Shown here: positions 41,105 to 49,409 of the stretch, one piece after another
How positions within the stretch are numbered: the stretch's first letter is position 1
Layout of the letters: the number at the start of each line of letters is the position of its first letter
Program-made: the position numbers and the translations under genes
Origin: Trebonia kvetii
Lineage (GTDB): Bacteria; Actinomycetota; Actinomycetes; Streptosporangiales; Streptosporangiaceae
Assembly: GCF_007827045.1 (NCBI RefSeq)
Contig: NZ_RPFW01000003.1
Span: forward strand, 930,001 to 994,000
Direction: 5' to 3'
Length of the DNA stretch: 64,000 nucleotides
The notes under the pieces: generated by a model
Databases searched by the model: none
The model's input: the letters and a program-made list of their open reading frames with translations, nothing else
Told to the model about the DNA's origin: nothing

Positions 41105-43441
41105 TTAGTTCGCCGGGAACGCGTAGGCGAGGGCGTCCGCGATCGCAGTGGCGCGGTGCGCGTAGCCGAGCGACGTGTAGTGGATGCCGTCGTTGATGAA
41201 CCAGGCCTTCTGCGCGACGGCGGGCCAGTCGTAGATGCGCATGTTCGGGTGCTGCGGCAGTTCCTTCTTGAGCGCGTCGTTCCACAGCCGCATGTTCGCC
41301 TCGGCGTACGGGCCGGAGGACAGCAGCGAGCTGACCTCGACCCACATGACCGGCTGGTTGCCGATGAGCTTCATCATCTTCTGGATTCGCTGCACCCGGC
41401 CGATGTTCGAGCCCACGTACACGTCTGCCGTGTCGTTGGTGCCGAGCGCGAGCACCCAGCAGCCGTGGTAGCCGGTCTTCAGCAACTCGCTGGCCATCTG
41501 GTACGCGTTCGGCGTGCCGGGCAGCGCCTCGACGATCGAGGTGGCGCCGACCACCTTCATGATCGAGTGCCTGATGCCGACGTCCGCGTAGCGCGCCATG
41601 ATCCGGTTGGCCGGGTTCGGCTCGTAGTCGGCGGAAACGAGACCGTCGGACGTCGAGTCGCCGATGTGCACCACCTGGGTGCAGGAGGTCCGCGGCGGCG
41701 GCGTCGGCAGCGCGGGCACGATCGCCGCCGAACCGCCTGCCGCGACCGGGTCGACCCCGGCCGAGGTCACCGGCACGGCCGCGGCCGGCTGCTTGCCCTG
41801 GCCGGAGGCCGCTCCGGTGTTGGAGAGCTGTGCGCTTGCCGCGGAGCCCGCCTGCGTGTCTCCGCCGGCAGTACCGCCCGCCGCCGTGGTGCTGACCCGC
41901 CCGCCGGACGGCGTGCTGTTCGCGGCGAGCCGGGTCGACGCGCTCACGCCGGCAGCGAGCACCGCCGCGGCGAGCAGGCAAACCCCGGCGATCGCCTGCG
42001 GCGTTTCCGGCAGCCACGCACGCCAGGTCCGCCTGCCCCGCCCGCCCGAGCCGGCACCGCGGCCCGAGCCTGCACCGCCGGCCGGGCCAGCGCCCTCACC
42101 GACGGCGCGATCGTCCGCCGAGCCGTCATTAACCGGGCCGACGTTAGCCGGGCCGTCACTAACCGGGCCGTCATTCACGGTGCCCCCCTTCACGGTGTGC
42201 TTTGCGATGTGCTTCCCCGCCCCGGCCGGTGCGGTCAAGTGCTTGCGGAAGCCGGTCCTGATCGGTTCCTCGATGAGCGTCCAGGACGCCGCGGACACCG
42301 CGACGGTCCCGGCCACCACGGCAAGCGCCCGGAGCGGGCTCGCCGGGTTCGCCGCCGCGCCGACCGCGACGGTCAGCACGATCAGCGGGAAATGCCACAG
42401 GTAGATGCCGTAAGAACGGACGCCGGTCCAGCGCAGCGGCCCGATGCCGAGCGCCCGCCCGATGAGGCTTCCCGGGGTAACCGCCGCGGCGACCACCGCC
42501 GCGGTGGCGACGGAGAGCAGTTCGAGTCCCCCGCGGAACATGAAGTCCGAGTACTGGTTGGTCCGCCACACGAGCAGCACGATCACCGCCAGCCCGGCCA
42601 GGCCCGCGAAGTCGAGCGCCCACCGGGCGGCGGCGGGCACGCTGCGCCCGGCCGCTGTGCGCCCGTCGCCCGCCGCGATGCCGCGGGTGGGATACACCAT
42701 GGCGAGCGCCGCGCCGATCAGCAGGCCGAAGGCCCGGGTGTCGGTCCCCTCGTAGATCCGCGTCGGGTCGTAGCCGGGGTGGAAGAGCCGGGCCATCAGG
42801 ACGGCGGAGACTGCGCCGAGCGCCAGCGTCGCGCCAGCCATCCACCACCGGGCGCCGCGGCTCAGGTAGGACGCCTGCGGTCCCGCGAGCCCGCCGGGCT
42901 GGTCGGGCAGCGCCCGGCGCTTCTTGAGCGCCCGGTAGCCGAACGCGAAGACGAGCAGCAGCACCACCCACGGCCAGACCAGGTAGAACTGCTCCTCTAC
43001 GGCGAGCGACCACAGGTGGTCGAGCGGCGTCGGCGGCGCGAACCGCGCGTAGTACGAGGCGTGCTGGCCGATGAACCACCAGTTGCTCACGTAGAACACG
43101 GACGCGACGACGTTGCCGCGGAACCCGGGCAGGAACGTCCGTGCCGACAGCGTCACCCACACCGTGACCACCGCCAGCATCACGAAGAGCGCGGGCAGCA
43201 GCCGCCGCGCCCGCCGCAGCCAGAAGTCGCCCAGCTTGATCCGCCCGCGCGACGCCCACTGGCCGACCAGGATGTCGGTGATCAGGTAGCCGCTGAGCGT
43301 GAAGAAGACGCCAACCCCGAGCAGTCCGCCCTGTGCCCAGCCGTACCCCAGGTGGTAAGCGACCACCGCCGCAACCGCGATCGCGCGCAGCCCGTCGAGC
43401 CCCGGCAGATACCTCTGGTCGTCCCGCACTGGTTGTGGCAC
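41105..43441 (-). CDS. Membrane acyltransferase 3 fused to SGNH domain (OafA/YrhL type)
   Basis: The 778-aa protein has an N-terminal acyltransferase-3 domain of about ten helices (residues 10-380) with GLDGLRAIAV near 14-23, HLWSLAVEEQFYLVWP near 143 and FFTLSGYLIT near 46. A Pro/Asp/Gly/Val linker with short VNDGPVSDG-type repeats (about 410-450) leads to a further helix near 490. The C-terminal SGNH domain (about 580-778) has GDST near 594, GTND near 675 and DGIHYTSLGY near 749 as block I, III and V residues. Such enzymes acetylate surface polysaccharides. The start GTG 43441 has GGGGGA 4-5 nt upstream. Confidence 0.9.
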   Translation of the reverse strand: MPQPVRDDQRYLPGLDGLRAIAVAAVVAYHLGYGWAQGGLLGVGVFFTLSGYLITDILVGQWASRGRIKLGDFWLRRARRLLPALFVMLAVVTVWVTLSARTFLPGFRGNVVASVFYVSNWWFIGQHASYYARFAPPTPLDHLWSLAVEEQFYLVWPWVVLLLVFAFGYRALKKRRALPDQPGGLAGPQASYLSRGARWWMAGATLALGAVSAVLMARLFHPGYDPTRIYEGTDTRAFGLLIGAALAMVYPTRGIAAGDGRTAAGRSVPAAARWALDFAGLAGLAVIVLLVWRTNQYSDFMFRGGLELLSVATAAVVAAAVTPGSLIGRALGIGPLRWTGVRSYGIYLWHFPLIVLTVAVGAAANPASPLRALAVVAGTVAVSAASWTLIEEPIRTGFRKHLTAPAGAGKHIAKHTVKGGTVNDGPVSDGPANVGPVNDGSADDRAVGEGAGPAGGAGSGRGAGSGGRGRRTWRAWLPETPQAIAGVCLLAAAVLAAGVSASTRLAANSTPSGGRVSTTAAGGTAGGDTQAGSAASAQLSNTGAASGQGKQPAAAVPVTSAGVDPVAAGGSAAIVPALPTPPPRTSCTQVVHIGDSTSDGLVSADYEPNPANRIMARYADVGIRHSIMKVVGATSIVEALPGTPNAYQMASELLKTGYHGCWVLALGTNDTADVYVGSNIGRVQRIQKMMKLIGNQPVMWVEVSSLLSSGPYAEANMRLWNDALKKELPQHPNMRIYDWPAVAQKAWFINDGIHYTSLGYAHRATAIADALAYAFPAN

Positions 43442-43635
43442 AGCGTCCCCCGATTAACCGCCCGATTGCCAAGCCATGACTTATAGTTACCGTGCGGCTA
43501 CATAGAGAAACCAGGGAGGGATGGCCGTGGTGGCCGGTCGCTGTCCCGCGGCGGCTTTCCGATCGGGTAAATCAGCCCATACCGAACGGGTCCGGGGCTT
43601 CCCCTACTCCCGGACCACCGCCGCCATCAGGCGTG

Positions 43636-43698
43636 GCAGGCCAGGAAACGTCATGCGTAGCAGGCTAGGAAGCGTCATACGTAGCAGGCCAGAAAACG
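43636..43698. repeat. 24-bp imperfect tandem repeat spanning hydrolase stop
   Basis: Unit GCAGGCCAGGAAACGTCA TGCGTA at 43636-43659 is repeated at 43660-43683 with three differences, and a third partial unit follows at 43684-43698. The stop of the alpha/beta hydrolase (43675-43677) lies inside the second unit, so repeat changes would change its C-terminus. Confidence 0.55.
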
Positions 43699-44502
43699 CA
43701 GCAGCCGGCCGGTGAACTCCGCAGGCCGCTCCAGGTTGAGCAGATGTCCGCAGTCCGCGAATTCCTGCCGCTCGGCGTCCGGGATCTCCCGTGCGAGCAC
43801 GCCGGCGATCTCCCGGTATCCGGCGACATCGAGCGCACCGCCGAGGATCAGCGCCGGCGCCGCGAGCCGGGGCAGGAAGCCAGTCAGCGGCGGCAACTGC
43901 GGGGCGGCGGGCAGCGCGCTGTCCCACTGGTGCGCGGGAAAGCGCGCGACCATCGCCGTCAGCTGCTCGCGGGCCGCGGGATTGCCCTGCGTGGCACGGA
44001 AGATCTCGTGGTTCAGCCACCAGTGCTTCGCCGCCTCGATGCCCTCGCGGCCTGCCACCGCGGCGGCTTCCTCGGGCGGCCGCGGCGTGCGCCACGGGTA
44101 GCCGGGCAGTCCGGGCGAGGCGAGGGTGATCGTGCGCACCCGGCTCGGGTGCAGCGCGGCGGCCGCCAGCGCGATGTTCGCGCCGAGCGACAGCCCCGCC
44201 AGGTGCGCCCGGCTGATGCCGAGCGCGTCGAGCAGCGCGACCAGGTCCGTCACATGGTCCCGGTTGGCGGCGGGAAGACCAGACTCGCCGAACCCGCGTA
44301 GGTCGTACCGGATGGTCCGGTACCCGCGGGCCAGGTCGGGAAACTGCGGGTCCCACATCGACCGGTCGAAGCTGAACCCGTGGATCAGCACCACCGGGTC
44401 CCCGTGGCCCGCCTCCTCGCCGGCCAGCAGGCCGTCGGGCACTCGCACCGGGAACCGCGCGTCGGCCGCGGCACCCGCCCCCGCCGCCCGCGCCTCACCC
44501 AT
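43675..44502 (-). CDS. Alpha/beta hydrolase, meta-cleavage or enol-lactone type
   Basis: The 275-aa protein is an alpha/beta hydrolase similar to PcaD/MhpC type enzymes. Ser105 lies in GLSLGAN, the oxyanion region is LIHGFSFDRS near 39-48, and the catalytic His near 254 is in CGHLLNLERP. It ends the ligA-ligB operon and could hydrolyse the ring-cleavage product or a lactone. The gap to the upstream SnoaL-like gene is 27 bp. The exact substrate is not known. Confidence 0.85.
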   Translation of the reverse strand: MGEARAAGAGAAADARFPVRVPDGLLAGEEAGHGDPVVLIHGFSFDRSMWDPQFPDLARGYRTIRYDLRGFGESGLPAANRDHVTDLVALLDALGISRAHLAGLSLGANIALAAAALHPSRVRTITLASPGLPGYPWRTPRPPEEAAAVAGREGIEAAKHWWLNHEIFRATQGNPAAREQLTAMVARFPAHQWDSALPAAPQLPPLTGFLPRLAAPALILGGALDVAGYREIAGVLAREIPDAERQEFADCGHLLNLERPAEFTGRLLRFLACYV

Positions 44503-44529
44503 GCGTCGCGTCCGCGCCGGTCGCCCGGG

Positions 44530-45027
44530 TCACCCCGCGACCGGGGCGCGCGCCGGGTCGCGGAACACCGGAATGATGCGCCGCTCGCTGATCCGCCAGC
44601 GCTCGTCGTCGCACCAGCTCAGCACGTCGTCGAAATCGGCGACCAGGTAGACGCCCACGTCGTCGACGGGAGCGGGCTCGTTGACCGCGTAGTTGACCCA
44701 GGTGGAACGGGCGCGGACCCGGGTCGGCCACCTGCCCGAGGGGCTGCCGGGGTCAGCGTCGCCGCCGTCCTCGCTGACCCGCAGGCCGCTGTAGATGTGC
44801 CTGGTGGATCGCAGCACAACCCGTTTGGCGTACCGCCTTTTGATCGCCGCCCGGCCGCGCAGCTCGACCGCGCCCGTGATGAACAGGGCGTCCTCGGTGA
44901 AGAGCCCGGCCACCGCGTCGTAGTCGCCGTGGTCGAGATGCCAGGCCCAGTCGGCGAGCACCGCGTCGATCTCCGTGCGCAGCAGCGCCCGCCGCCACGC
45001 CAGGGCCGCGAGCAGGGCGTCGCTCAC
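44530..45027 (-). CDS. SnoaL-like/NTF2-fold protein
   Basis: The 165-aa protein has the NTF2-like fold of SnoaL polyketide cyclases and of aromatic-ring dioxygenase small subunits. EIDAVLADWAWHLDHGDYDAVAGLF is its first helix and loop, and IKRRYAKRV and the ending RRIIPVF are typical of the fold. Its start GTG 45027 overlaps the FAH gene stop by GTGA. In this operon it could be a small accessory or isomerase subunit; no catalytic residue can be assigned. Confidence 0.72.
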   Translation of the reverse strand: MSDALLAALAWRRALLRTEIDAVLADWAWHLDHGDYDAVAGLFTEDALFITGAVELRGRAAIKRRYAKRVVLRSTRHIYSGLRVSEDGGDADPGSPSGRWPTRVRARSTWVNYAVNEPAPVDDVGVYLVADFDDVLSWCDDERWRISERRIIPVFRDPARAPVAG

Positions 45028-45950
45028 GGCATCTCCACGGGGTTGCTGAGGGTGCCGATGCCGGAGATGGTGACCTCGATCGGGCCGCCGAGCCTTGTCA
45101 GGTTGACGTTCTGCACCGCGGCGCCGCCGGACGCGGACGCCTTCAGTGCGGTGCCCATGGCGATGATGTCGCCGGGCTCGAGCGTCTGGTAGCCGGACAG
45201 GAAGGAGATCACGCCGTCCACCTTGTGCGTCAGGTTCGCGGTGGAGTCCACGGTGATCACCCGGCCCTGGTGCACGCAGGTGACCGTGAGGTCGTGCGGG
45301 TCGGGTATCTCGTCGGCGGTCACGATCCACGGCCCGATCGGCCCGAAGCCGTCGGTCCCCTTGTACCGGCCGGAGTAGCTGACCCAGGTATCGACGTACT
45401 CGATGCCGTCGCCCCCGTCCTTCGCCGGGTGGATGGCACGGTAGTGGAACGTGTCCTCGGTCCGCATGTCGGGCGACGTCAGGTCGTTGATGATGGTGTA
45501 GCCGAACACGTGGTCCATGGCCCGGGACAGCGGGATGTCCGCTCCTTTGGTGCCGATGACCACGGCAAGCTCCGGCTCGGGGTGGACGCGGCCGAACTCC
45601 TTCTTCAGCCTGACCGGCCTGCCGTGGCCGAGCAGCGAGCTGGCCGGCTTGCTGAACGTGGCCGGGTGCCCGGGCCCGCTCATGATCCGGCTGGCGTTCG
45701 CGCTGTTGTTCAGCGCCACGCAGATGATTTTGCCCGGGCGGGGCAGCGGCGGCAGCCAGCTCAAGGAGGCGACGGGTACGGCCTCCTCGGCGCCGGCCTG
45801 CGCCGCCAGCTCGACCGCGGGCCCGGCGTTCGCCCAGTCGCCGATCAGGCCCGCCACGGTTGTGCCCGGCGCGAGCAGCACGGCGCGGGTGTCGTCGAGC
45901 GCGACCGCGACCCGCTGCGTGCCGTCCGCCTCCACGGTGCCAAGCTTCAC
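45024..45950 (-). CDS. Fumarylacetoacetate hydrolase family protein
   Basis: The 308-aa protein belongs to the FAH/HpaG-like hydrolase and decarboxylase family, which cleave or isomerise ring-cleavage products. The metal site is outlined by the acidic pair in HPEPELAVVIG, followed by YTIINDLTSPDM and the lysine in AIHPAKDGGDG. LTHKVDGVISFLSG near the C-terminus is also typical. GTG 45950 overlaps the LigB gene's stop by GTGA. The enzyme could act after LigAB. Reaction type cannot be fixed: hydrolase, decarboxylase and tautomerase all occur in the family. Confidence 0.88.
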   Translation of the reverse strand: MKLGTVEADGTQRVAVALDDTRAVLLAPGTTVAGLIGDWANAGPAVELAAQAGAEEAVPVASLSWLPPLPRPGKIICVALNNSANASRIMSGPGHPATFSKPASSLLGHGRPVRLKKEFGRVHPEPELAVVIGTKGADIPLSRAMDHVFGYTIINDLTSPDMRTEDTFHYRAIHPAKDGGDGIEYVDTWVSYSGRYKGTDGFGPIGPWIVTADEIPDPHDLTVTCVHQGRVITVDSTANLTHKVDGVISFLSGYQTLEPGDIIAMGTALKASASGGAAVQNVNLTRLGGPIEVTISGIGTLSNPVEMP

Positions 45951-46858
45951 GAGTTGACCTCCGGTTGCGTTGTCTCGCTGTCGTCAAGATCGGTGTCGTC
46001 GAGAGCGCCGGGCTCGGCCATCACCAGCGCGCCGCACCCGGTGATGGAGGGAACGGCCTGGAACGTGTAGACCGGCCTTGCCCGCGCCGACAGCGCCGCC
46101 CGCATCGCGAACCACAGGATCAGCTCCGCCGCATCGGTGCCGCCGAGCCGCATGTACTCGCGCACCGGGATCGCGGCGAGCTCGTCCAGGTGGTCGGGCA
46201 GCCGGGCGAGGAAGTACCGGTCGAGGTCCTCGTTGGCCATGCCGAACCGGCCGCCGCTGATCTGGTGCGACATGCCGCCGGTGGCGATGACGAGCACTCG
46301 TTCGGCGCCGGGGAACGCCTCCACGCTGGCCCGGATCGCGGCGCCGAGCGACCTGAGCCGGCTCGCGGCGGGCAGCGGCTGGCGGACCATGTTCACCGCG
46401 ATCGGGGTGACGGTGACCGGCCATGCGCCGTCGGTGCGGCGGAACACGTACGGCAGCCAGGAGAAGACGCCGTGGTCGATCGCCAGGTCCTGGCTGACGG
46501 TCAGGTCGAACTCGCGGGCGGTGAGCTGCTCGGTGAGGTGCACACCCCACCGGGTGTCGCCCGCGAGGTCGGGCAGGTCGCGCGGACCCCAGCCCTCGTC
46601 GGCCTGGCGGAACCGCTCGCCGACACCGATGGCCAGTGCCGGGTAGTTGTCCAGGTCGAAGTAGTTGAGGTGGTCGTTGTACACGACGACGAGGTGGTCG
46701 GGCGCGAGCCGCACGAGCAGCTCCTCGACCCGCCGCGTGCCGTCGTACCAGGGCTGCCAGCGCGGGCTGAACCCGTCTTGCGCCGCCATGCCGCGGTCGT
46801 ACTCCACGCCCATGGACGGGGTGTGCGAGATGCCGATCCCGCCGATCACCGTGGCCAC
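45947..46858 (-). CDS. Type II extradiol dioxygenase catalytic subunit (LigB-like)
   Basis: This 303-aa protein is the beta (catalytic) subunit of LigAB-type ring-cleavage dioxygenases. The iron ligands match His12 in SHTPS, His63 in NDHLNYF and Glu245 in TDAAELILWF. The catalytic His198 is in GGMSHQ. It resembles protocatechuate 4,5-dioxygenase LigB in IATGG-x-SHQ and in DHG-x-FS near 129-133. The substrate is a catechol-like acid, perhaps protocatechuate or gallate. It starts with GTG 46858, one base after the LigA stop, so the subunits are made together. It overlaps the FAH gene by 4 bp. Confidence 0.92.
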   Translation of the reverse strand: MATVIGGIGISHTPSMGVEYDRGMAAQDGFSPRWQPWYDGTRRVEELLVRLAPDHLVVVYNDHLNYFDLDNYPALAIGVGERFRQADEGWGPRDLPDLAGDTRWGVHLTEQLTAREFDLTVSQDLAIDHGVFSWLPYVFRRTDGAWPVTVTPIAVNMVRQPLPAASRLRSLGAAIRASVEAFPGAERVLVIATGGMSHQISGGRFGMANEDLDRYFLARLPDHLDELAAIPVREYMRLGGTDAAELILWFAMRAALSARARPVYTFQAVPSITGCGALVMAEPGALDDTDLDDSETTQPEVNS

Positions 46859-46859
46859 G

Positions 46860-47375
46860 TCAGCGCCCGGCCTCGGGAAGCCCGCCCGTGCCGGGAAGCC
46901 TGCCGGCCTCGGGAAGCCCGCCCGCGTCGGGAAACCCGCCGGCCTCGGGAAGCGCGCCGGGCTCGGGAAGCGCGCCGGGCTCGGGCGGGCCGCTGGTGTC
47001 CGGCAGGCCGCTGACCCGGCGCGGCGTCGCCGCGATCAGCTCCTCGCGGGTGCAGCCCGCGTTGTGCGCGCCGATGGACCATAGGTCCTGGCCGACGGTG
47101 GCCGCGAGCTTGAGCATGGCGTGCAGGTGACCGCCCGCCTTGAGCAGCCCGGTCCAGTCCCTGCCGAGCACCAGCCCGGTCTGCTCCGCGGTGAGCCCGT
47201 AGCGCTCCAGGTAGGCGAGCTCGCCGGCCAGGAACTCCGCGCGGCTGGCTGGCGACCGCAGGCTCAGCGCGAACCGGTTGAGCGCTTGCCCGCGCAGCGC
47301 CCGCTCCGCGGTGAATTCGATCGTGCCAGGCTCATCGAGGTCGAAGCCGGGCAGGCCGAGATCTCGTCCCTGCAC
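46860..47375 (-). CDS. Type II extradiol dioxygenase small subunit (LigA-like) with repeat tail
   Basis: The 171-aa protein has a LigA-like domain (about 1-115): ALNRFALSLRSP near 32, FLAGELAYLERYGLT near 48-62, DWTGLLKAGGHLHAMLKLA near 70-88. LigA subunits form the lid over the LigB active site. Its C-terminus (about 118-171) is an unusual Pro/Gly/Glu/Leu tail of degenerate LPEAGG-like units that is absent from known LigA. The start GTG 47375 has TAGGAT ending 7 nt upstream, so the operon is probably leaderless. It heads the five-gene ring-cleavage operon. Confidence 0.85.
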   Translation of the reverse strand: MQGRDLGLPGFDLDEPGTIEFTAERALRGQALNRFALSLRSPASRAEFLAGELAYLERYGLTAEQTGLVLGRDWTGLLKAGGHLHAMLKLAATVGQDLWSIGAHNAGCTREELIAATPRRVSGLPDTSGPPEPGALPEPGALPEAGGFPDAGGLPEAGRLPGTGGLPEAGR

Positions 47376-47382
47376 ACGACCG

Positions 47383-47388
47383 ATCCTA
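47383..47388 (-). promoter_or_regulatory. -10-like TAGGAT before the ligA operon
   Basis: On the minus strand TAGGAT (47388-47383) ends 7 nt before GTG 47375. There is no purine-rich ribosome binding site between, so a leaderless start is likely. No clear -35 or operator is seen. Confidence 0.4.
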
Positions 47389-47580
47389 GGCACCGGACCG
47401 GCGCGAGGTAAGGGCCGCGGGACCGGCTCAGCCCGGACCCCAGGCCCCCGGCCTGCGCGGTTGTGCCCGCGTAATAGGCGGAGCACGGGGGCACGCAACC
47501 TGGCGGCGATTTGCGGCGTCTTTGGGTCGGTGCAAGACGGGATCTAACGCCCCGGGCGGGGGCAAAAGGGAAGGCGTGCC

Positions 47581-49179
47581 GTGTTCACAGTCAGGTCCAT
47601 TCGTTTCCTCGGTGCGCTCACGGCGGCCAGCATGCTGGCCGCCTGTGCGGTCACTCCCGCCGCCGGCGCGGTGCACGCCAAGCATCCTGGCGTCGGCGCG
47701 ACGCGGACCGTCAAGCAGCCTTTCCCCGGCAAGCGCCACGGCGGCGAGGGGCCCGCGGGGCCGCCGGCGAAGCGGCCGGGCGGGCGCACCGCGAAGGCGC
47801 CCGCCGCGACGCACCTGGTTTCGGCCGGCTGCACCGCCGCGCCGTACGGCGCGAACTTCTACGCGCCGGACCTCGGCGCCAAGACGGTGGCGCTCACCTT
47901 CGATGACGGCCCAGGGCCGAGCACGCCGGGAATCCTCGCGGTGCTGCGCGAGCACGGGGTACCCGCCACGTTCCTGAACATCGGGCAGAACGCGGCCGCC
48001 TACCCCGCCCTGGTCCGCGAGGAGGCATCGCACGGCTTCCTCGTGGGCAACCACACCTGGAACCACCCGAACATGCCGGGACTCTCCGCCGCGGCGCAGG
48101 CCGTCGAGATGGACGAGGCGAGCGCCGAACAGGAGAAGCTGATCGGCTGGGGGCCATGCGTCTTCCGGCCGCCGTACGGCAACTACAACGCGACCCTGCT
48201 GTCCCTGGCGCAGCAGCGCGGCATGGCGGTGTGGATGTGGTCGGTCGACACCGAGGACTGGAAGGCGGACGGGTCGGCCGCGAGCTCGTGGGTCAACCGG
48301 ATCATCTCGCTCGCCGAATCGGAGGGCGGCGGCCAGCTGCACCCGGTGGTCCTGATGCACAACGCGCCGTCAGGCGACCCGGCGACGGTGGCCGCGCTGC
48401 CAACGATCATCAGCTACTTCCGGATGCGCGGCTACACGTTCGTCAACCTGGCAGGCGACACCGGCACCGGCTACTACGTGGCCACCTCGGCAGGCGCCGT
48501 GCACGGCTACCGCACGCCGCGGGCCGGCGGCTCGGTCGGCGGCCGGGCGGCCGGCCTGGCGACGGACCCGGACACCGGCGGCTACTGGCTGCTCAAGGCC
48601 AACGGCAGCGTGGTGGCTCACAACGCGCCGTTCTACGGCCAGCTGTCGGGCAGGCTGCCGAGGCACGTGACCGCGGTCGCGATCGCGGCGGATCACGGCG
48701 GCTACCTGGTGCTCACCTCAGACGGCGGCGTGCACGCCTTCGGCGCGCCCTACCACGGGCAGCCGAAGGGCAGGATGGGCAAGCTCAAGCCGGTCGGCCT
48801 GGCCGCCGACGCGGCCACCGGCGGGTACTGGATCCTGAACTCCGGCGGCGGCGTCTGGACCTACGACGCCACGGATTACGGCTCGCTGGCCGGCAAGCAT
48901 TACCAGGTCACCGCGATCGCGGCCAGCGCGAAGGGCGGTTACCTGCTGCTGACGGCGGCCGGACGGGTGTTCGGCTTCCACGCCGACATGCACGGCTCGC
49001 CGGCGCACGGGGTCGGCCGCGGCGTCACCGCGGTCGCGCTTGCCGTGGCCCCGGCGACCGGCGGCTACCTGATCCTGCTGTCCAACGGACACATCCTCGG
49101 TTACGGCGCCCGCACGCACGGCTCGCCTGCCGCAGGCCTCCCGCCCCACCAGACAGCCACCGCCATAGCCGCGGCCTGA
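47581..49179 (+). CDS. Exported polysaccharide deacetylase with C-terminal repeats
   Basis: The 532-aa protein is a lipoprotein (lipobox LAAC at about residue 22). Residues 95-270 form a NodB-type polysaccharide deacetylase: TFDDGPG with Asp108/Asp109, the metal His158 and His162 in NHTWNHP, and RPPYGNYN near 199. It would remove acetyl groups from peptidoglycan or exopolysaccharide. The C-terminal ~230 residues are repeats of about 43 aa, with GGYW and DGGVHAFGA-like units that suggest a beta-propeller for binding. RBS GGGAAGG lies about 6 nt before GTG 47581. Confidence 0.88.
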   Translation: MFTVRSIRFLGALTAASMLAACAVTPAAGAVHAKHPGVGATRTVKQPFPGKRHGGEGPAGPPAKRPGGRTAKAPAATHLVSAGCTAAPYGANFYAPDLGAKTVALTFDDGPGPSTPGILAVLREHGVPATFLNIGQNAAAYPALVREEASHGFLVGNHTWNHPNMPGLSAAAQAVEMDEASAEQEKLIGWGPCVFRPPYGNYNATLLSLAQQRGMAVWMWSVDTEDWKADGSAASSWVNRIISLAESEGGGQLHPVVLMHNAPSGDPATVAALPTIISYFRMRGYTFVNLAGDTGTGYYVATSAGAVHGYRTPRAGGSVGGRAAGLATDPDTGGYWLLKANGSVVAHNAPFYGQLSGRLPRHVTAVAIAADHGGYLVLTSDGGVHAFGAPYHGQPKGRMGKLKPVGLAADAATGGYWILNSGGGVWTYDATDYGSLAGKHYQVTAIAASAKGGYLLLTAAGRVFGFHADMHGSPAHGVGRGVTAVALAVAPATGGYLILLSNGHILGYGARTHGSPAAGLPPHQTATAIAAA

Positions 49180-49251
49180 CCGGGCCGCCGCCGCCTGACC
49201 TGGCCGCCGCCTGACCTCGCCGCCGCCCACCCCCCTCAGCGCCCGGACCTC

Positions 49252-49287
49252 TCTCTGCTTAACCGGCCGTCTCTGCTTAACCGGCCG
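49252..49287. repeat. Perfect 18-bp tandem duplication
   Basis: TCTCTGCTTAACCGGCCG at 49252-49269 is followed by an identical copy at 49270-49287. It lies in the 230-bp gap before the gene at 49410, which is AT-richer and probably holds that gene's promoter. Directly after it the sequence is GTGCGACATTCACC. Confidence 0.7.
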
Positions 49288-49409
49288 TGCGACATTCACC
49301 GCAAATCGGACGTGATCGCGCGTGCTGCCACTCCACGGCTATGGATATTTCTGATGTTTAAGAGCACACTAAGCGCACATATCGGTTCGTGAGGGGAAAC
49401 AGGTGCCCC

